21,405 nucleotides of DNA from a virus: IMG/VR virus record IMGVR_UViG_3300049855_000437, positions 1 to 21,405 of that record; one strand, written 5' to 3'. Position 1 is the stretch's first letter. Every line of letters begins with the position of its first letter. Shown piece after piece: positions 14,204-21,191 of this stretch. The position numbers and the translations under genes are program-made. The notes under the pieces are model-generated. The model was not told the origin of the DNA. It searched no databases and was given only the letters and a program-made list of their open reading frames with translations.

Positions 14204-14566
14204 TTATTCCTTGGGGATCAGAATCGTACGTCGTGGTGCAGGTTCAATTACTGTTGGTGCATCGACGGCCATGATTCTAGCAGTGGACTCCACATTTTGC
14301 ATGGCGGAGTGTTCAGGCATCAGCAAGATGCTCCTCGCTTGCACCCACATCCAACGCAGTGTCGCTGGGATTACCAGTAGCGTTTTAGGGTCAAAGGGAA
14401 CGAACCACTGAGCCAGCAAATACAGGGCAGTGCCTGAGGCCTGGCCTGCATGCGACAACAGGCGCTCACCTGTGGTGTTTCCTGTGCCAGACTGCTGCCA
14501 ACGAGCGAGTGCTGTTGCTGGCGCAGAGCCAGTGAGGGTTACCAGGCGTTGTCCTGTCGTGGTCAC
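14204..14566 (-). CDS. Unknown protein of the fibre block
   Basis: A 120-residue protein from GTG at 14566, which overlaps the previous stop as GTGA; an in-frame GTG at 14584 is less likely. I do not recognise it. The N-terminal part is Thr/Gly/Ser-rich (TTTGQRLVTLTGSAPATALA and on), the middle has a hydrophobic, Trp-containing region (ALYLLAQWFVPFDPKTLLVI; then LRWMWVQARSILL) that could pack in a beta structure or touch a membrane, and the end is APRRTILIPKE. Its place between two beta-rich virion proteins suggests a structural accessory. Confidence 0.55.
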   Translation of the reverse strand: MTTTGQRLVTLTGSAPATALARWQQSGTGNTTGERLLSHAGQASGTALYLLAQWFVPFDPKTLLVIPATLRWMWVQARSILLMPEHSAMQNVESTARIMAVDAPTVIEPAPRRTILIPKE

Positions 14567-15006
14567 GGTAGGGTCTTGGCCCACACAGCATCAGCGATTT
14601 CAGCTGCCGTTGGGCCACTGCCTCCACCACCACCTGCAGACGAAAAGCTGATGGCCTGGACAGGCTGCTGGAAGTTCACTCGGACGACGAACGATCCCGT
14701 CGTATTCACGAAGGGATCACCACCACCATCTACCAGCAACACACCGTCGCCTACCGCCAAAGTATGACTTGCCTCTTGAGGCTTGATCTTCCAGCCGTTG
14801 AGCAGGAAGGCGTAAATCGGGATCTTCGTTCCGGCCCCCGCATCGATGTCGTTACCACCTACCTGTGCAAACGCGGGCAGGTACTTTGAGTTGTCTCCAG
14901 TCAGGTACCAATCGACCCAGCGCGACCAGGCATCACGAACACTCACTGACGTTGTTCCCAACGTCAGGAGGATCCTTTTATTTGGCCCATCGAAGGTCAT
15001 GCCCAT
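14563..15006 (-). CDS. Virion protein with DGPNKRI start (fibre-block structural protein)
   Basis: A 147-residue protein that matches a recurring phage structural type: it begins with TFDGPNKRILLTLGTTSVSV, continues RDAWSRWVDWYLTGDNSKYL and PAFAQVGGNDID, then IPIYAFLLNGWKIKP and a VDGGGDPFVNTTGSFVVRVN region. A glycine linker (SSAGGGGGSGP) leads to a C-terminal helix (TAAEIADAVWAKTLP) that in related proteins serves as a coupling or cap segment. The exact role is not established to my knowledge; these proteins travel with fibre-tail adaptor genes in pseudomonad and other phages. It stands six bases after the 452-residue structural gene. Confidence 0.65.
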   Translation of the reverse strand: MGMTFDGPNKRILLTLGTTSVSVRDAWSRWVDWYLTGDNSKYLPAFAQVGGNDIDAGAGTKIPIYAFLLNGWKIKPQEASHTLAVGDGVLLVDGGGDPFVNTTGSFVVRVNFQQPVQAISFSSAGGGGGSGPTAAEIADAVWAKTLP

Positions 15007-15012
15007 GAGGGG

Positions 15013-16371
15013 TCAGACCAGGTAAGCGCGATCGGCTTCGGCGGTAAGGGTGAACGAGTTACCCTTGCTTCGCGTGATCAGTCCGGTGGCTACCACTGGT
15101 TTTGCAGAGCCGGCATTACCTGCAACGATTGTGACCGCCGCATCGAGACCTGGCGTACGACCACCTTGGACGTTGCCGTCGTAGTCGAAGGTGAAGGGAA
15201 TCGAAGCACCCGTAATCACGCCAGCAATATCGGCAGCTGCGTTGTCATCGACCGTCACCGCACCAGACTCGCCGTAGTCGTTCGAAGCACCCGGCAGCGT
15301 GGTGAAGTACATGCGGTAGTAACCCGTGCCTCCTGCAGTGAGGAAGCTGTTGAAGTTCAGCGTACCTGCAGCAGCGAAGGGGTAGCTGCGCTGCACAGCA
15401 TTCTGATCCAAAAAAACGACACGGTTGAGGTCGTTTGCCTGGATATTTTCGATGAAAACGCCGAGCGTAGTGTAGAGGGTGTCGCCGACGAAGTAGCAGA
15501 GACTGTCTGCCGTCTTGCCAGGAACCGTGCTTGCACCCGTGTCCATGTCGCCAATCTGGCGAAGCAGGTACTGGATCTTGGTGTAGATCTGTTCCAGCGT
15601 CGCACCGTTGCCGTCGATGATCTTCCGAAACGGGTAGCTGCCACCGCCGATGGTGCGGTTTTGGTTGGTGGCAAAGAATTCGACATCGATCAACGCATAC
15701 GGAGCACCCGACATGGCACCGTCAGCAGCCGTAACCTTCAGGTCTGCGCCCACGCTGATGGGCAAAGCCACCTTGTAGGGGCCAGTGCCGGTTTCGCCTA
15801 CGTCTCCAAGCACCGCGTCATCGAAGGTGTACGAAGGCTCTCGGCAGAACAGCTTGAAGTAGGTGCGGTTGTCGAAGTTGCCGTTGCTGGCATCGCCGAA
15901 CACCTGGATGCCCTCATTCGGAGCATCAGTGAAGGTGAAGTTCAGCGCTGGACCGCCCGAGGCCCGCTGGTAGTAGAACTGGGCACCTGCCGGAAAGCCT
16001 GAAGCCAGTGCCACCAGGCCGACGTACTGGCGATTGAGCACACCTGCGTTGCTGTATTCACTCCAGCCGGCGTCTCGAATCATTTGGCGAGTCGCGTCAT
16101 CAGCAGGCTTCCAGCCGTTGTACGAGCCACCTGGATCCTGGCCGAAGATGTACTGACCCGATCGAGCATCGAGTACGTTCATCGGGAAGGGGTACGGCTG
16201 GTAAGTGGAGGTCGTCCACAAGTCCACCAGCTTTGCCCAGATCGCGTTACCCGTCACACCATCTTTGGCGACTAGGGCTCCACCGACGCTCAGGGTAAAT
16301 GTCCGGGCAGGAAGGTTGAACGAGAGGTTCGTTCCAACAACCAAGTCATCTGGATCAGTAATCTTTGCCAC
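15013..16371 (-). CDS. Large beta-rich virion structural protein
   Basis: A 452-residue protein. Recognisable blocks are LVDLWTTSTYQPYPFPMNVL (about residues 47-66), ADDATRQMIRDAGWSEYSNA with GVLNRQYVGLVAL (about 90-123), a FTFTDAPNEGIQVFGDASNG block with NFDNRTYFKLFCREP (about 145-182), and LEQIYTKIQYLLRQIGDMDT (about 254-273). This series is shared by tail- or fibre-region proteins of several siphovirus and podovirus groups as I recall them; no enzyme motif is present. It ends TAEADRAYLV, very like the end of the next protein upstream (IDRAYLE). It probably forms part of the fibre or baseplate-like host-contact structure. Confidence 0.65.
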   Translation of the reverse strand: MAKITDPDDLVVGTNLSFNLPARTFTLSVGGALVAKDGVTGNAIWAKLVDLWTTSTYQPYPFPMNVLDARSGQYIFGQDPGGSYNGWKPADDATRQMIRDAGWSEYSNAGVLNRQYVGLVALASGFPAGAQFYYQRASGGPALNFTFTDAPNEGIQVFGDASNGNFDNRTYFKLFCREPSYTFDDAVLGDVGETGTGPYKVALPISVGADLKVTAADGAMSGAPYALIDVEFFATNQNRTIGGGSYPFRKIIDGNGATLEQIYTKIQYLLRQIGDMDTGASTVPGKTADSLCYFVGDTLYTTLGVFIENIQANDLNRVVFLDQNAVQRSYPFAAAGTLNFNSFLTAGGTGYYRMYFTTLPGASNDYGESGAVTVDDNAAADIAGVITGASIPFTFDYDGNVQGGRTPGLDAAVTIVAGNAGSAKPVVATGLITRSKGNSFTLTAEADRAYLV

Positions 16372-16376
16372 GGCGG

Positions 16377-18950
16377 TTACTCCAAGTAAGCGCGATCAAT
16401 AGTTTGTGAGAGAGGTAGCGATGCGTTCGAGCTTGTCAGTACGAGACCACGCACATACAGCGGAATGAAGCCAGCTTTGAACACCCCGATGTCCACCGGT
16501 ACGGGGGTTTCGTACACGTAGTTGTACGTGGTGCCAACGTTGGCATCGACCGAAGTGAGCACAGTTTCCGTGCCTGCGGCCAGAATCACAATATCGCTCG
16601 ACGCCTGTAGGCCGGTGAGAGTGAGAGTCACGACCTGCAGCGGGTAGGGATTTCCGCCCTGGGCCACGCTAGTGGTCACTGTCGGGATGGCGATGTTGGT
16701 CAGCAGGTTGCCTGCGTTGGCCACCGTGCAGGTGGCTCGCACCTTCAGCCGGACACCTGTGGCAGGCGTAATCGCGCCAGCACCGTTGAGGTTGGCCGCA
16801 TTGAGCGTGAGCCATGTGCCGTTGTAACCAGCTCCCTTGTCGTACTGGAACTCGTAGCTCATGTTGCCGGTGTTGGTACCGGTCAGGGTCGGAGTCAGGT
16901 TGGCGAGTGCCGTATGACCACGGGCGAAGTAGGGCATTTCCCAGGTCACTTGCTGGCCAACGACCGTCATGGCCACCTGGCCCGCAGAATTGAATTGTGG
17001 TGTGCCACTGGTGACTACACACTGGGCAGCGCTGGCAGCCGTCGGTTCGTTACCGAATATTTCGATCTTGCCGACCGTAGCGCTGGTGAAGCTGTCCTTC
17101 CAGTGGGTGCCGTACACCGAGGTCTGGCCAGTCGTGGAACCAAGCAAAGCCACACCCTTGGCTACGGTGTTGAGCGACGCGATCACCGAAGTGTCGGCGT
17201 AGTCGCCCTTCACGTCCTGGATCTCGACATTGTTGTCCGAGTTGACGAACGCCCAAGGGCCAGTTCGGCTGTTCGTAGTGTAGCAGCGCTGTACCTTGAT
17301 ACCGTCGTTGTTGCCACCACCGTTGACAATGACACCTACGGCATTGGCACTACCGAGGTCCAGAGGCGCAGCGTAGGTACCGATGTTGCGCACAATTCCC
17401 TTGTAGCAAGCAGAAAACGACACCAGTCCGTTATACGGATGCAAGTTGGTGCCGCCATTGAAGGTCATTCCGTCAACGACCGGATCCACACAGCCGCTGG
17501 CAAACTCTACCGCGTACATCGCATTGCCTGTACCCGTGGTTCCGCTGAAGTTGTCGTTGTATTTGTAATTCGTAATGGTGGGGCGCTGCGCAGTCACTTG
17601 CAGCATGCGACCACCGATGTCCAAGCAATTTGTCCAGATGCAATCCACGTTCTGGGTGTTGCTCCAGGCACCCGTGGTTGCGTTACCTCGGTTCAGCAAG
17701 GTTTGAGTCTTGATGTTCGAAAAAGTCACGCCCTTGTTAAAGTTGGCCACACAGGTGTAAGCACCTGAAGCAGCCAGCGAGAAGCGGGCAAACAGGCAGT
17801 TCGAGATGGAACCACCGCCGAAGCACGACAGCATGTTCAGGGCGTTGTTGAGCTGGGCCTGGGTGGGCCCGACAATGCAGTTCTGGACGTTGATGGGTGC
17901 CGCGATTTCCTGCAGCACCATTGAGTCGGAGAAGGCGCTGTTGATCAGGTCGGCTCGGTAGGCCTGCAGGAAGTTGCCGTACCACTGGAACACCGCTCGA
18001 TCGACTACCACGTCGCCGGCAGCCGTGGTCACGAACTCCTGGCGAGTGGCCAGGGTCGCATTAGGCAGCACCCGGGGGCCGGAGCCGCTCACCGTGCGGG
18101 TGCAGCAGGTGAGGATCACGTTCGGAATCCGCACCCGGCAGCCCGTCGGAGGTAGGAAGCCTACGTTGTTGGTGCCATCGAAACCGATTCGAATGCCGCC
18201 CGCAGTCTGCCAGACGATCTTGCCGCGCTCGTCGGTCGGGATGGAGGCCAGGGCCACGATGCTGCCGGCTCCGACGAACCGCTCGTACACGCCGGTGCCC
18301 GGGCCGGTCTCGATCCAGACACCCGGAAACACGCCGACCACCGTGGCCGTGGTCGGGCAAGGCAGCACCTGGTTCCGGGCTCCATTGGTGGTGCCCAGCT
18401 CAAACCAGTCACCGGTCACCTCGAATGCACCAATTCGGGGCACCGTGATGGTGGCCGTATCGGCTCCCCTCACCTCAATCCAACCCACCACATCCGCGCC
18501 TGCTGCCGTTGCTCCAATGCCGCCCAAAGCACCCGCCGCGAAGTTGCCCCCGGTCTTGGTCTTGACCTTGATGAAGCCCGTCGCCGGCATGGCTGCCGCT
18601 GCAGCCGTAGGCTCCGCCTGCCAGCCGCTCCACACGCCCAGCAGAACGGCGCTCACGCCGCCCTGGGTGATACTGGTGCCGATGGCCGGGACGTTGCCTG
18701 TACCGCCCGTGTAGGCGATCACACGCACCCCTGTGCCATCGATCTTCAGCTTGCCCCCGGTGCCCGAGAAGCTCACCGTGTCCAAGCTGCCGAAGGCCGC
18801 CGAATGGTTCGCGCACTGGTAGCTGTCGGTATCAATCAGCAGGGTGCTGCCGTTGCTGATGGTGTAGGTGTCCAGGGTGGCATTCACCGAGCCACCCGTC
18901 AGGGTGTCCCAGTTGGTCGTCGCGCCGCCGTTGACAGTGAATGCAGTCAT
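16377..18950 (-). CDS. Large putative tailspike or fibre protein with beta-helix-like centre
   Basis: An 857-residue protein. Residues 1-280 are Gly/Thr/Ala-rich beta structure. The region about 290-600 shows successive short strand-turn units with Asn, Cys and Gly at turns (INVQNCIVG, SISNCLFARF, VTFSNIKTQT, PTITNYKYND, DPVVDGMTFNGG, DGIKVQRCYTTN, NNVEIQDVKGDY), the look of a right-handed parallel beta-helix as in tailspikes. The C-terminal 250 residues look like Ig-type domains ending in IDRAYLE. No acidic catalytic pair can be identified by eye, so depolymerase activity is uncertain. It is the first gene after the winged-helix pair and heads the leftward virion-gene block. Ribosome site weak. 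Confidence 0.65.
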   Translation of the reverse strand: MTAFTVNGGATTNWDTLTGGSVNATLDTYTISNGSTLLIDTDSYQCANHSAAFGSLDTVSFSGTGGKLKIDGTGVRVIAYTGGTGNVPAIGTSITQGGVSAVLLGVWSGWQAEPTAAAAAMPATGFIKVKTKTGGNFAAGALGGIGATAAGADVVGWIEVRGADTATITVPRIGAFEVTGDWFELGTTNGARNQVLPCPTTATVVGVFPGVWIETGPGTGVYERFVGAGSIVALASIPTDERGKIVWQTAGGIRIGFDGTNNVGFLPPTGCRVRIPNVILTCCTRTVSGSGPRVLPNATLATRQEFVTTAAGDVVVDRAVFQWYGNFLQAYRADLINSAFSDSMVLQEIAAPINVQNCIVGPTQAQLNNALNMLSCFGGGSISNCLFARFSLAASGAYTCVANFNKGVTFSNIKTQTLLNRGNATTGAWSNTQNVDCIWTNCLDIGGRMLQVTAQRPTITNYKYNDNFSGTTGTGNAMYAVEFASGCVDPVVDGMTFNGGTNLHPYNGLVSFSACYKGIVRNIGTYAAPLDLGSANAVGVIVNGGGNNDGIKVQRCYTTNSRTGPWAFVNSDNNVEIQDVKGDYADTSVIASLNTVAKGVALLGSTTGQTSVYGTHWKDSFTSATVGKIEIFGNEPTAASAAQCVVTSGTPQFNSAGQVAMTVVGQQVTWEMPYFARGHTALANLTPTLTGTNTGNMSYEFQYDKGAGYNGTWLTLNAANLNGAGAITPATGVRLKVRATCTVANAGNLLTNIAIPTVTTSVAQGGNPYPLQVVTLTLTGLQASSDIVILAAGTETVLTSVDANVGTTYNYVYETPVPVDIGVFKAGFIPLYVRGLVLTSSNASLPLSQTIDRAYLE

Positions 18951-19008
18951 GCTCAGTAGGCCTCTGGAATCCCCGGGTACGTTAGCTGCTCACCTTCGAA
19001 AAGGCTAC

Positions 19009-19239
19009 CTATTCAGGCCCACAAAGCGACTTGTCGAGGTACATGTGTCCTCCTTGGTCATAGACGATCACCCCCTTGGTCTCCAGCTCTTTGAAGCTTC
19101 GGGAGACCTGGGCAGGAGTGAGGCTCAATCTTTGGGCAATCCCCTTCCGGCTCATGCTGACCAGAGCAGGGTGCATCCGGGACAGCATGTCCTCCAGCAC
19201 TCGGGCCGTCGTCTCGGTGATTTTGATGTCCTCGTTCAT
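19009..19239 (-). CDS. Small winged-helix DNA-binding protein (second of a pair)
   Basis: A 76-residue protein starting at an ATG that overlaps the upstream stop (ATGA), with AGGTGGTG just before it. It is nearly a bare winged helix-turn-helix: helix 1 TARVLEDMLSRMHP, then MSRKGIAQRLSLTPAQVSRS with recognition helix AQVSRSFKELETKG, and a wing VIVYDQGGHMYLDKSL. The final HMYLDKSLCGPE matches in outline the HMNVNLCYRGS of the larger protein encoded just before it, so the two look like paralogues, this one lacking the N-terminal part. Without an obvious effector domain it could be a repressor, co-repressor or competitor of its partner. Confidence 0.75.
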   Translation of the reverse strand: MNEDIKITETTARVLEDMLSRMHPALVSMSRKGIAQRLSLTPAQVSRSFKELETKGVIVYDQGGHMYLDKSLCGPE

Positions 19240-19733
19240 ACGTTCACCACCTTGGTGATCCCCAGATGCTTCAAGGCCTTGTACCCCTGCTCCAACCGCT
19301 CTCGCCCATCCCCCTTCACCAGATCCTTGGGACTCCCCCGGTAGCAGAGGTTCACGTTCATGTGCTCGTTGCCCGACCGATCCAGCAACAGAATGCCTGC
19401 CCCTCGCAGCTCCTTCCAGGCCTTGCTGATGGCCTGCCGGCTCACCCCCAGGTCGATCGCCATCCCGCTCTGGCTGGTGTCCACGATGTTCCCCTGGCTC
19501 GTCAGTTCCATGATCCGGTGCAGCACCCTTAGGGCCGTCCCCCCCAGCTGGCTGTGCATCACCACCTTGTTCAGGTTCTTGCTGAAGGTGAAGCTGAACT
19601 CCTCGGAGAACTGCACCCGCTTCTCCACCACCCCCACGTGCCCATCCTTCCCAAACACTGCAACATGGTCTCGCCCGGTGCTCTCCCCCCGGTTTTTGAG
19701 GTGTTGGGCGATTTCTCCCACTGTTTTGGCCAT
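19236..19733 (-). CDS. RepL-like winged-helix protein, initiator or regulator
   Basis: A 165-residue protein with AGAGGG before its ATG. Residues about 25-60 (DHVAVFGKDGHVGVVEKRVQ and on) are a short beta start. Then come the helical core NKVVMHSQLGGTALRVLHRI, a winged helix (QSGMAIDLGVSRQAISKAWK, residues about 98-117), a wing with GILLLDRSGNEHMNVNLCYR (123-142) and a basic tail. The order, and the end M-x-x-N-x-x-x-x-RG, resembles RepL replication proteins of small Gram-positive plasmids, and also generic phage regulators with this fold. It faces a 538-base region full of palindromes and repeats. I am sure of the DNA-binding fold, not of replication versus regulation. Confidence 0.75.
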   Translation of the reverse strand: MAKTVGEIAQHLKNRGESTGRDHVAVFGKDGHVGVVEKRVQFSEEFSFTFSKNLNKVVMHSQLGGTALRVLHRIMELTSQGNIVDTSQSGMAIDLGVSRQAISKAWKELRGAGILLLDRSGNEHMNVNLCYRGSPKDLVKGDGRERLEQGYKALKHLGITKVVNV

Positions 19734-19783
19734 GAAAGAACCCTCTGAATAAGTAAGTAGAGATCAGCCATAAGTCGCTGATT

Positions 19784-19811
19784 CTCATAATAATTTTTTC
19801 CTTCTTGTCAA
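19784..19811 (-). promoter_or_regulatory. Candidate leftward promoter for the winged-helix pair
   Basis: On the minus strand, a perfect -35 TTGACA (19811-19806) is followed after 16 bases by TATGAG (19789-19784), four of six matches to the -10 consensus. The predicted start near 19777 gives a leader of about 44 bases to the ATG at 19733. The 9-2-9 palindrome lies directly upstream of the -35 box, where a regulator could act. Confidence 0.5.
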
Positions 19812-19885
19812 CCTGTGCTTTACACCTGTGTAAAGCCTGAGTTGACAGAATTCGAAGCCAGTGTAACCCATTGGTTGACAAAATT
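19804..19885. repeat. Three GTTGACA-core repeats around the palindrome
   Basis: GTTGACAGAATT (19841-19852) and GTTGACAAAATT (19874-19885) are direct repeats with 11 of 12 bases identical and start 33 bases apart, about three DNA turns. A third core lies inverted at 19806-19812; its nine bases TTGTCAACC (19805-19813) are the exact complement of GGTTGACAA at 19873-19881. They could be iterons, operators or simply -35 boxes; the two rightward copies lack good -10 boxes at normal spacing. Confidence 0.55.
19817..19836. promoter_or_regulatory. Perfect 20-bp palindrome, candidate operator
   Basis: GCTTTACAC and GTGTAAAGC are exact reverse complements separated by CT. Arm length and two-fold symmetry fit binding of a dimeric winged-helix protein such as the one encoded at 19236-19733. 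It sits between the leftward -35 box and a rightward TTGACA. Confidence 0.65.
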
Positions 19886-20135
19886 ACCAGTTATTCCTCT
19901 ACCTTCCGTCGGCTCACCCCCTCCGGGACGGCGGCTCCGCTGGCGCTCCGCCTTGTCCCTACGGGGCTCGCCTCCGGCCTGATAGTGAGCACGCTCACGA
20001 TCCAGGCAGAACAAGGCCTGTGTGTGTGGCCGCTCCGCGGCACAAGAGCGTGAGGCTGCCGGATATCACCGGCCCATCCCCTTAGGAAAGCATCCCCCTC
20101 AAAATTTTTTTATCAGGGAGGGTTGAGGGTTTCCT

Positions 20136-20163
20136 ACACCGGTACACCAAACACCAAAACACC
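20136..20163. repeat. Four phased ACACC repeats
   Basis: ACACC occurs at 20136, 20144, 20151 and 20159, with steps of 8, 7 and 8 bases. The array lies between the CCCTCAA/TTGAGGG inverted repeat and the C7G6 block. Its short, regular form resembles a small protein-binding or iteron array. Confidence 0.5.
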
Positions 20164-20228
20164 CCCCCGGGGGGTTCGATTCGTGTGTGGGTCTCCATAC
20201 CCCCACGTTGCGCTGCGGCGGCGTCTAT

Positions 20229-20250
20229 GGATGGGCAGCCCTGCTCATCC
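20229..20250 (+). other. Hairpin in the leader of the 20272 gene
   Basis: GGATGGGCA (20229-20237) can pair with TGCTCATCC (20242-20250) across a GCCC loop, nine pairs with one G-U. It ends ten bases before the AGGAG ribosome site of the next gene, so it may stabilise the transcript or tune translation. Confidence 0.4.
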
Positions 20251-20271
20251 TCACCTACTAGGAGTAATGAA

Positions 20272-20571
20272 ATGAGCGACAACAACTTCGGCACCAACCA
20301 GGAGGCTGCGGCTTCCTCGCGCAAGAGCAAGAGCACCGAGTCCTTCGGCATCGTCACCGTCGAGCTGCCCAATGGCCAGCGCCTGGACGGCTATACCCTG
20401 CTGTCGGCCAAGAACGCCGAGAAGCTGGGCATCAGCCGCACCAAGCTGGAAGAGTTGGCGAAGGCGCAGGCCAAGGCCATCATCGGTACGGAAGGCGGTG
20501 TGCGTCTGCACATCCAGTTCGGTGACCGCGCTCCGGTCCTGGCTGCACCGGTCGAAATGACCTTCGTGTAA
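20272..20571 (+). CDS. Small protein of unknown function, first rightward gene
   Basis: A 99-residue protein with a strong AGGAG seven bases before the ATG; the open frame extends upstream to 20185 but without a ribosome site there. It starts with a polar, probably disordered segment (MSDNNFGTNQEAAASSRKSK). Next is a beta segment (FGIVTVELPNGQRLDGYTLL), a helix (NAEKLGISRTKLEELAKAQA) and a beta end (GGVRLHIQFGDRAPVLAAPV). No membrane segment or catalytic motif. I do not recognise it. The strong ribosome site and its place at the head of the rightward block suggest an abundant early product. Confidence 0.75.
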   Translation: MSDNNFGTNQEAAASSRKSKSTESFGIVTVELPNGQRLDGYTLLSAKNAEKLGISRTKLEELAKAQAKAIIGTEGGVRLHIQFGDRAPVLAAPVEMTFV

Positions 20572-20578
20572 TACGGAC

Positions 20579-20602
20579 AGGCCCCTGGGAAACTGGGGGC
20601 CT
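20579..20602 (+). terminator. Hairpin after the 20272 gene, probable terminator
   Basis: AGGCCCC (20579-20585) and GGGGCCT (20596-20602) pair perfectly across a 10-base loop, eight bases after the stop codon. The following TCTCCCTTCCC is pyrimidine-rich but not a clean T run, so it may be a partial terminator or a 3' end stabiliser. Confidence 0.5.
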
Positions 20603-20612
20603 TCTCCCTTCC

Positions 20613-20642
20613 CGGATATCGACCTAATAAGCTAGATATCCG
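20613..20642. promoter_or_regulatory. Inverted repeat CGGATATC / GATATCCG
   Basis: Eight-base arms, CGGATATC at 20613-20620 and GATATCCG at 20635-20642, are perfect complements around a 14-base AT-rich spacer containing TAATAA. The element lies between the hairpin and the next gene. It could be an operator or promoter element; CCGGATATC also appears at 20059-20067 in the control region. Confidence 0.45.
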
Positions 20643-20693
20643 CCGACCCCACGGAAGCATACCCTTCCCTCTTGCTCAATCAGGAGATAGCAA

Positions 20694-20849
20694 ATGGCAT
20701 CACTGTTGGCAAAACGCATAAGCGCTCTCGTGAAAGAGGACATTGCCCGTCAAAAGGCAGGGCTCCCTTCTTCATGGAAGCCGCCCAAGAAGAAGCAAGT
20801 CATCCACGACATGCTGGAAAACGGAAAACCAACCAAGAGGAAAGTATGA
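20694..20849 (+). CDS. 51-residue basic protein of unknown function
   Basis: A short gene with AGGAG before ATG at 20694 and a TGA that overlaps the next start (ATGA). The product begins MASLLAKRISALVKEDIARQ and continues through a Lys-rich stretch (PPKKKQVIHDMLENGKPTKR). It is strongly basic and mostly helical, with no membrane segment. Basic small phage proteins of this sort often bind nucleic acid or a host enzyme, but there is no family match I can name. Coupling to the next gene by overlap and the ribosome site support it being real. Confidence 0.7.
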   Translation: MASLLAKRISALVKEDIARQKAGLPSSWKPPKKKQVIHDMLENGKPTKRKV

Positions 20850-21184
20850 ACAACATCAACCTGGCCCTTCTCATCTTCACCCTCTTCGTCATTGCTGCTG
20901 GCATTGACATCACCCGTCGCATCAACAAGCCCACATCCCATTACCAGGAAGCGCTCGACTACCTGCTTGCACCTGGTAAAACCAATCCCGCTCTCCGTGT
21001 CTACCAAGTAGCTGTATGGGCACAAGCCCACGACATCAGCTTCGATAATCTCCCAACCGAAATGCAACTACCCTCACATGCTCGTGACCTGTTCAACGCA
21101 GCGGTATCCATGCTGGAACTGGGTATGCAAGCAGACTTCGATAAGCACATGTCGAAGCACCGCCAGAACAGCGGCGGGTTCTGA
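20846..21184 (+). CDS. Small membrane-anchored protein of unknown function
   Basis: A 112-residue protein from ATG at 20846, which overlaps the upstream stop and has GAGGAAA before it; the frame is open upstream but that part covers the 51-residue gene. Residues 3-21 (NINLALLIFTLFVIAAGIDI) form a membrane anchor, followed by basic residues (TRRINK), so the N-terminus is probably outside and the rest cytoplasmic. The remainder is helical (HYQEALDYLLAPGKTNPALR; then LPSHARDLFNAAVSMLELGM). No family recognised. It may act on a membrane-linked host process early in infection. Confidence 0.72.
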   Translation: MNNINLALLIFTLFVIAAGIDITRRINKPTSHYQEALDYLLAPGKTNPALRVYQVAVWAQAHDISFDNLPTEMQLPSHARDLFNAAVSMLELGMQADFDKHMSKHRQNSGGF

Positions 21185-21191
21185 CCATCAC

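Larger units (their letters stand above)
19734..20271. promoter_or_regulatory. Gene-free control region between divergent gene blocks, possible origin
   Basis: I see no credible gene in these 538 bases. The left third (19740-19900) is AT-rich with promoter-like TTGACA boxes, a perfect palindrome and repeats. The middle (19900-20075) is GC-rich and able to fold: GGGACGGCGG pairs with CCGCC and GTCCC (19922-19956 area), GTGAGC and GCTCAC form a palindrome at 19985-19998, and GCCGC-TCC-GCGGC lies near 20030-20042. The right third (20085-20250) has a CCCTCAA/TTGAGGG inverted repeat (20096-20102, 20123-20129) around a T7 run, four ACACC repeats, a C7G6 block at 20162-20174 and a hairpin before the next gene. 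It is therefore a divergent promoter region and a candidate replication origin or structured leader. Confidence 0.7.

Noticed and set aside
16914-17768. A 284-codon plus-strand frame inside the 857-residue structural gene, and a similar 278-codon frame at 15166-16002.
   Set aside because: Both are antisense to coherent beta-rich proteins, contain no known motif and break the tight leftward gene chain.
19266-19752. Plus-strand frames opposite the winged-helix genes.
   Set aside because: The minus strand gives well-formed helix-turn-helix proteins with ribosome sites; the plus frames have none.
19842-19903. Rightward sigma-70 promoters from the two plus-strand TTGACA boxes (19842 and 19875).
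   Set aside because: No acceptable -10 box is found 16-18 bases downstream of either, so they are listed only as repeats.
19900-20270. A possible tRNA gene in the structured GC-rich segment.
   Set aside because: A GGTTCGATTC-like stretch (20173-20182 area) recalls a T-loop, but no acceptor, D or anticodon stems of correct size and spacing could be placed around it.
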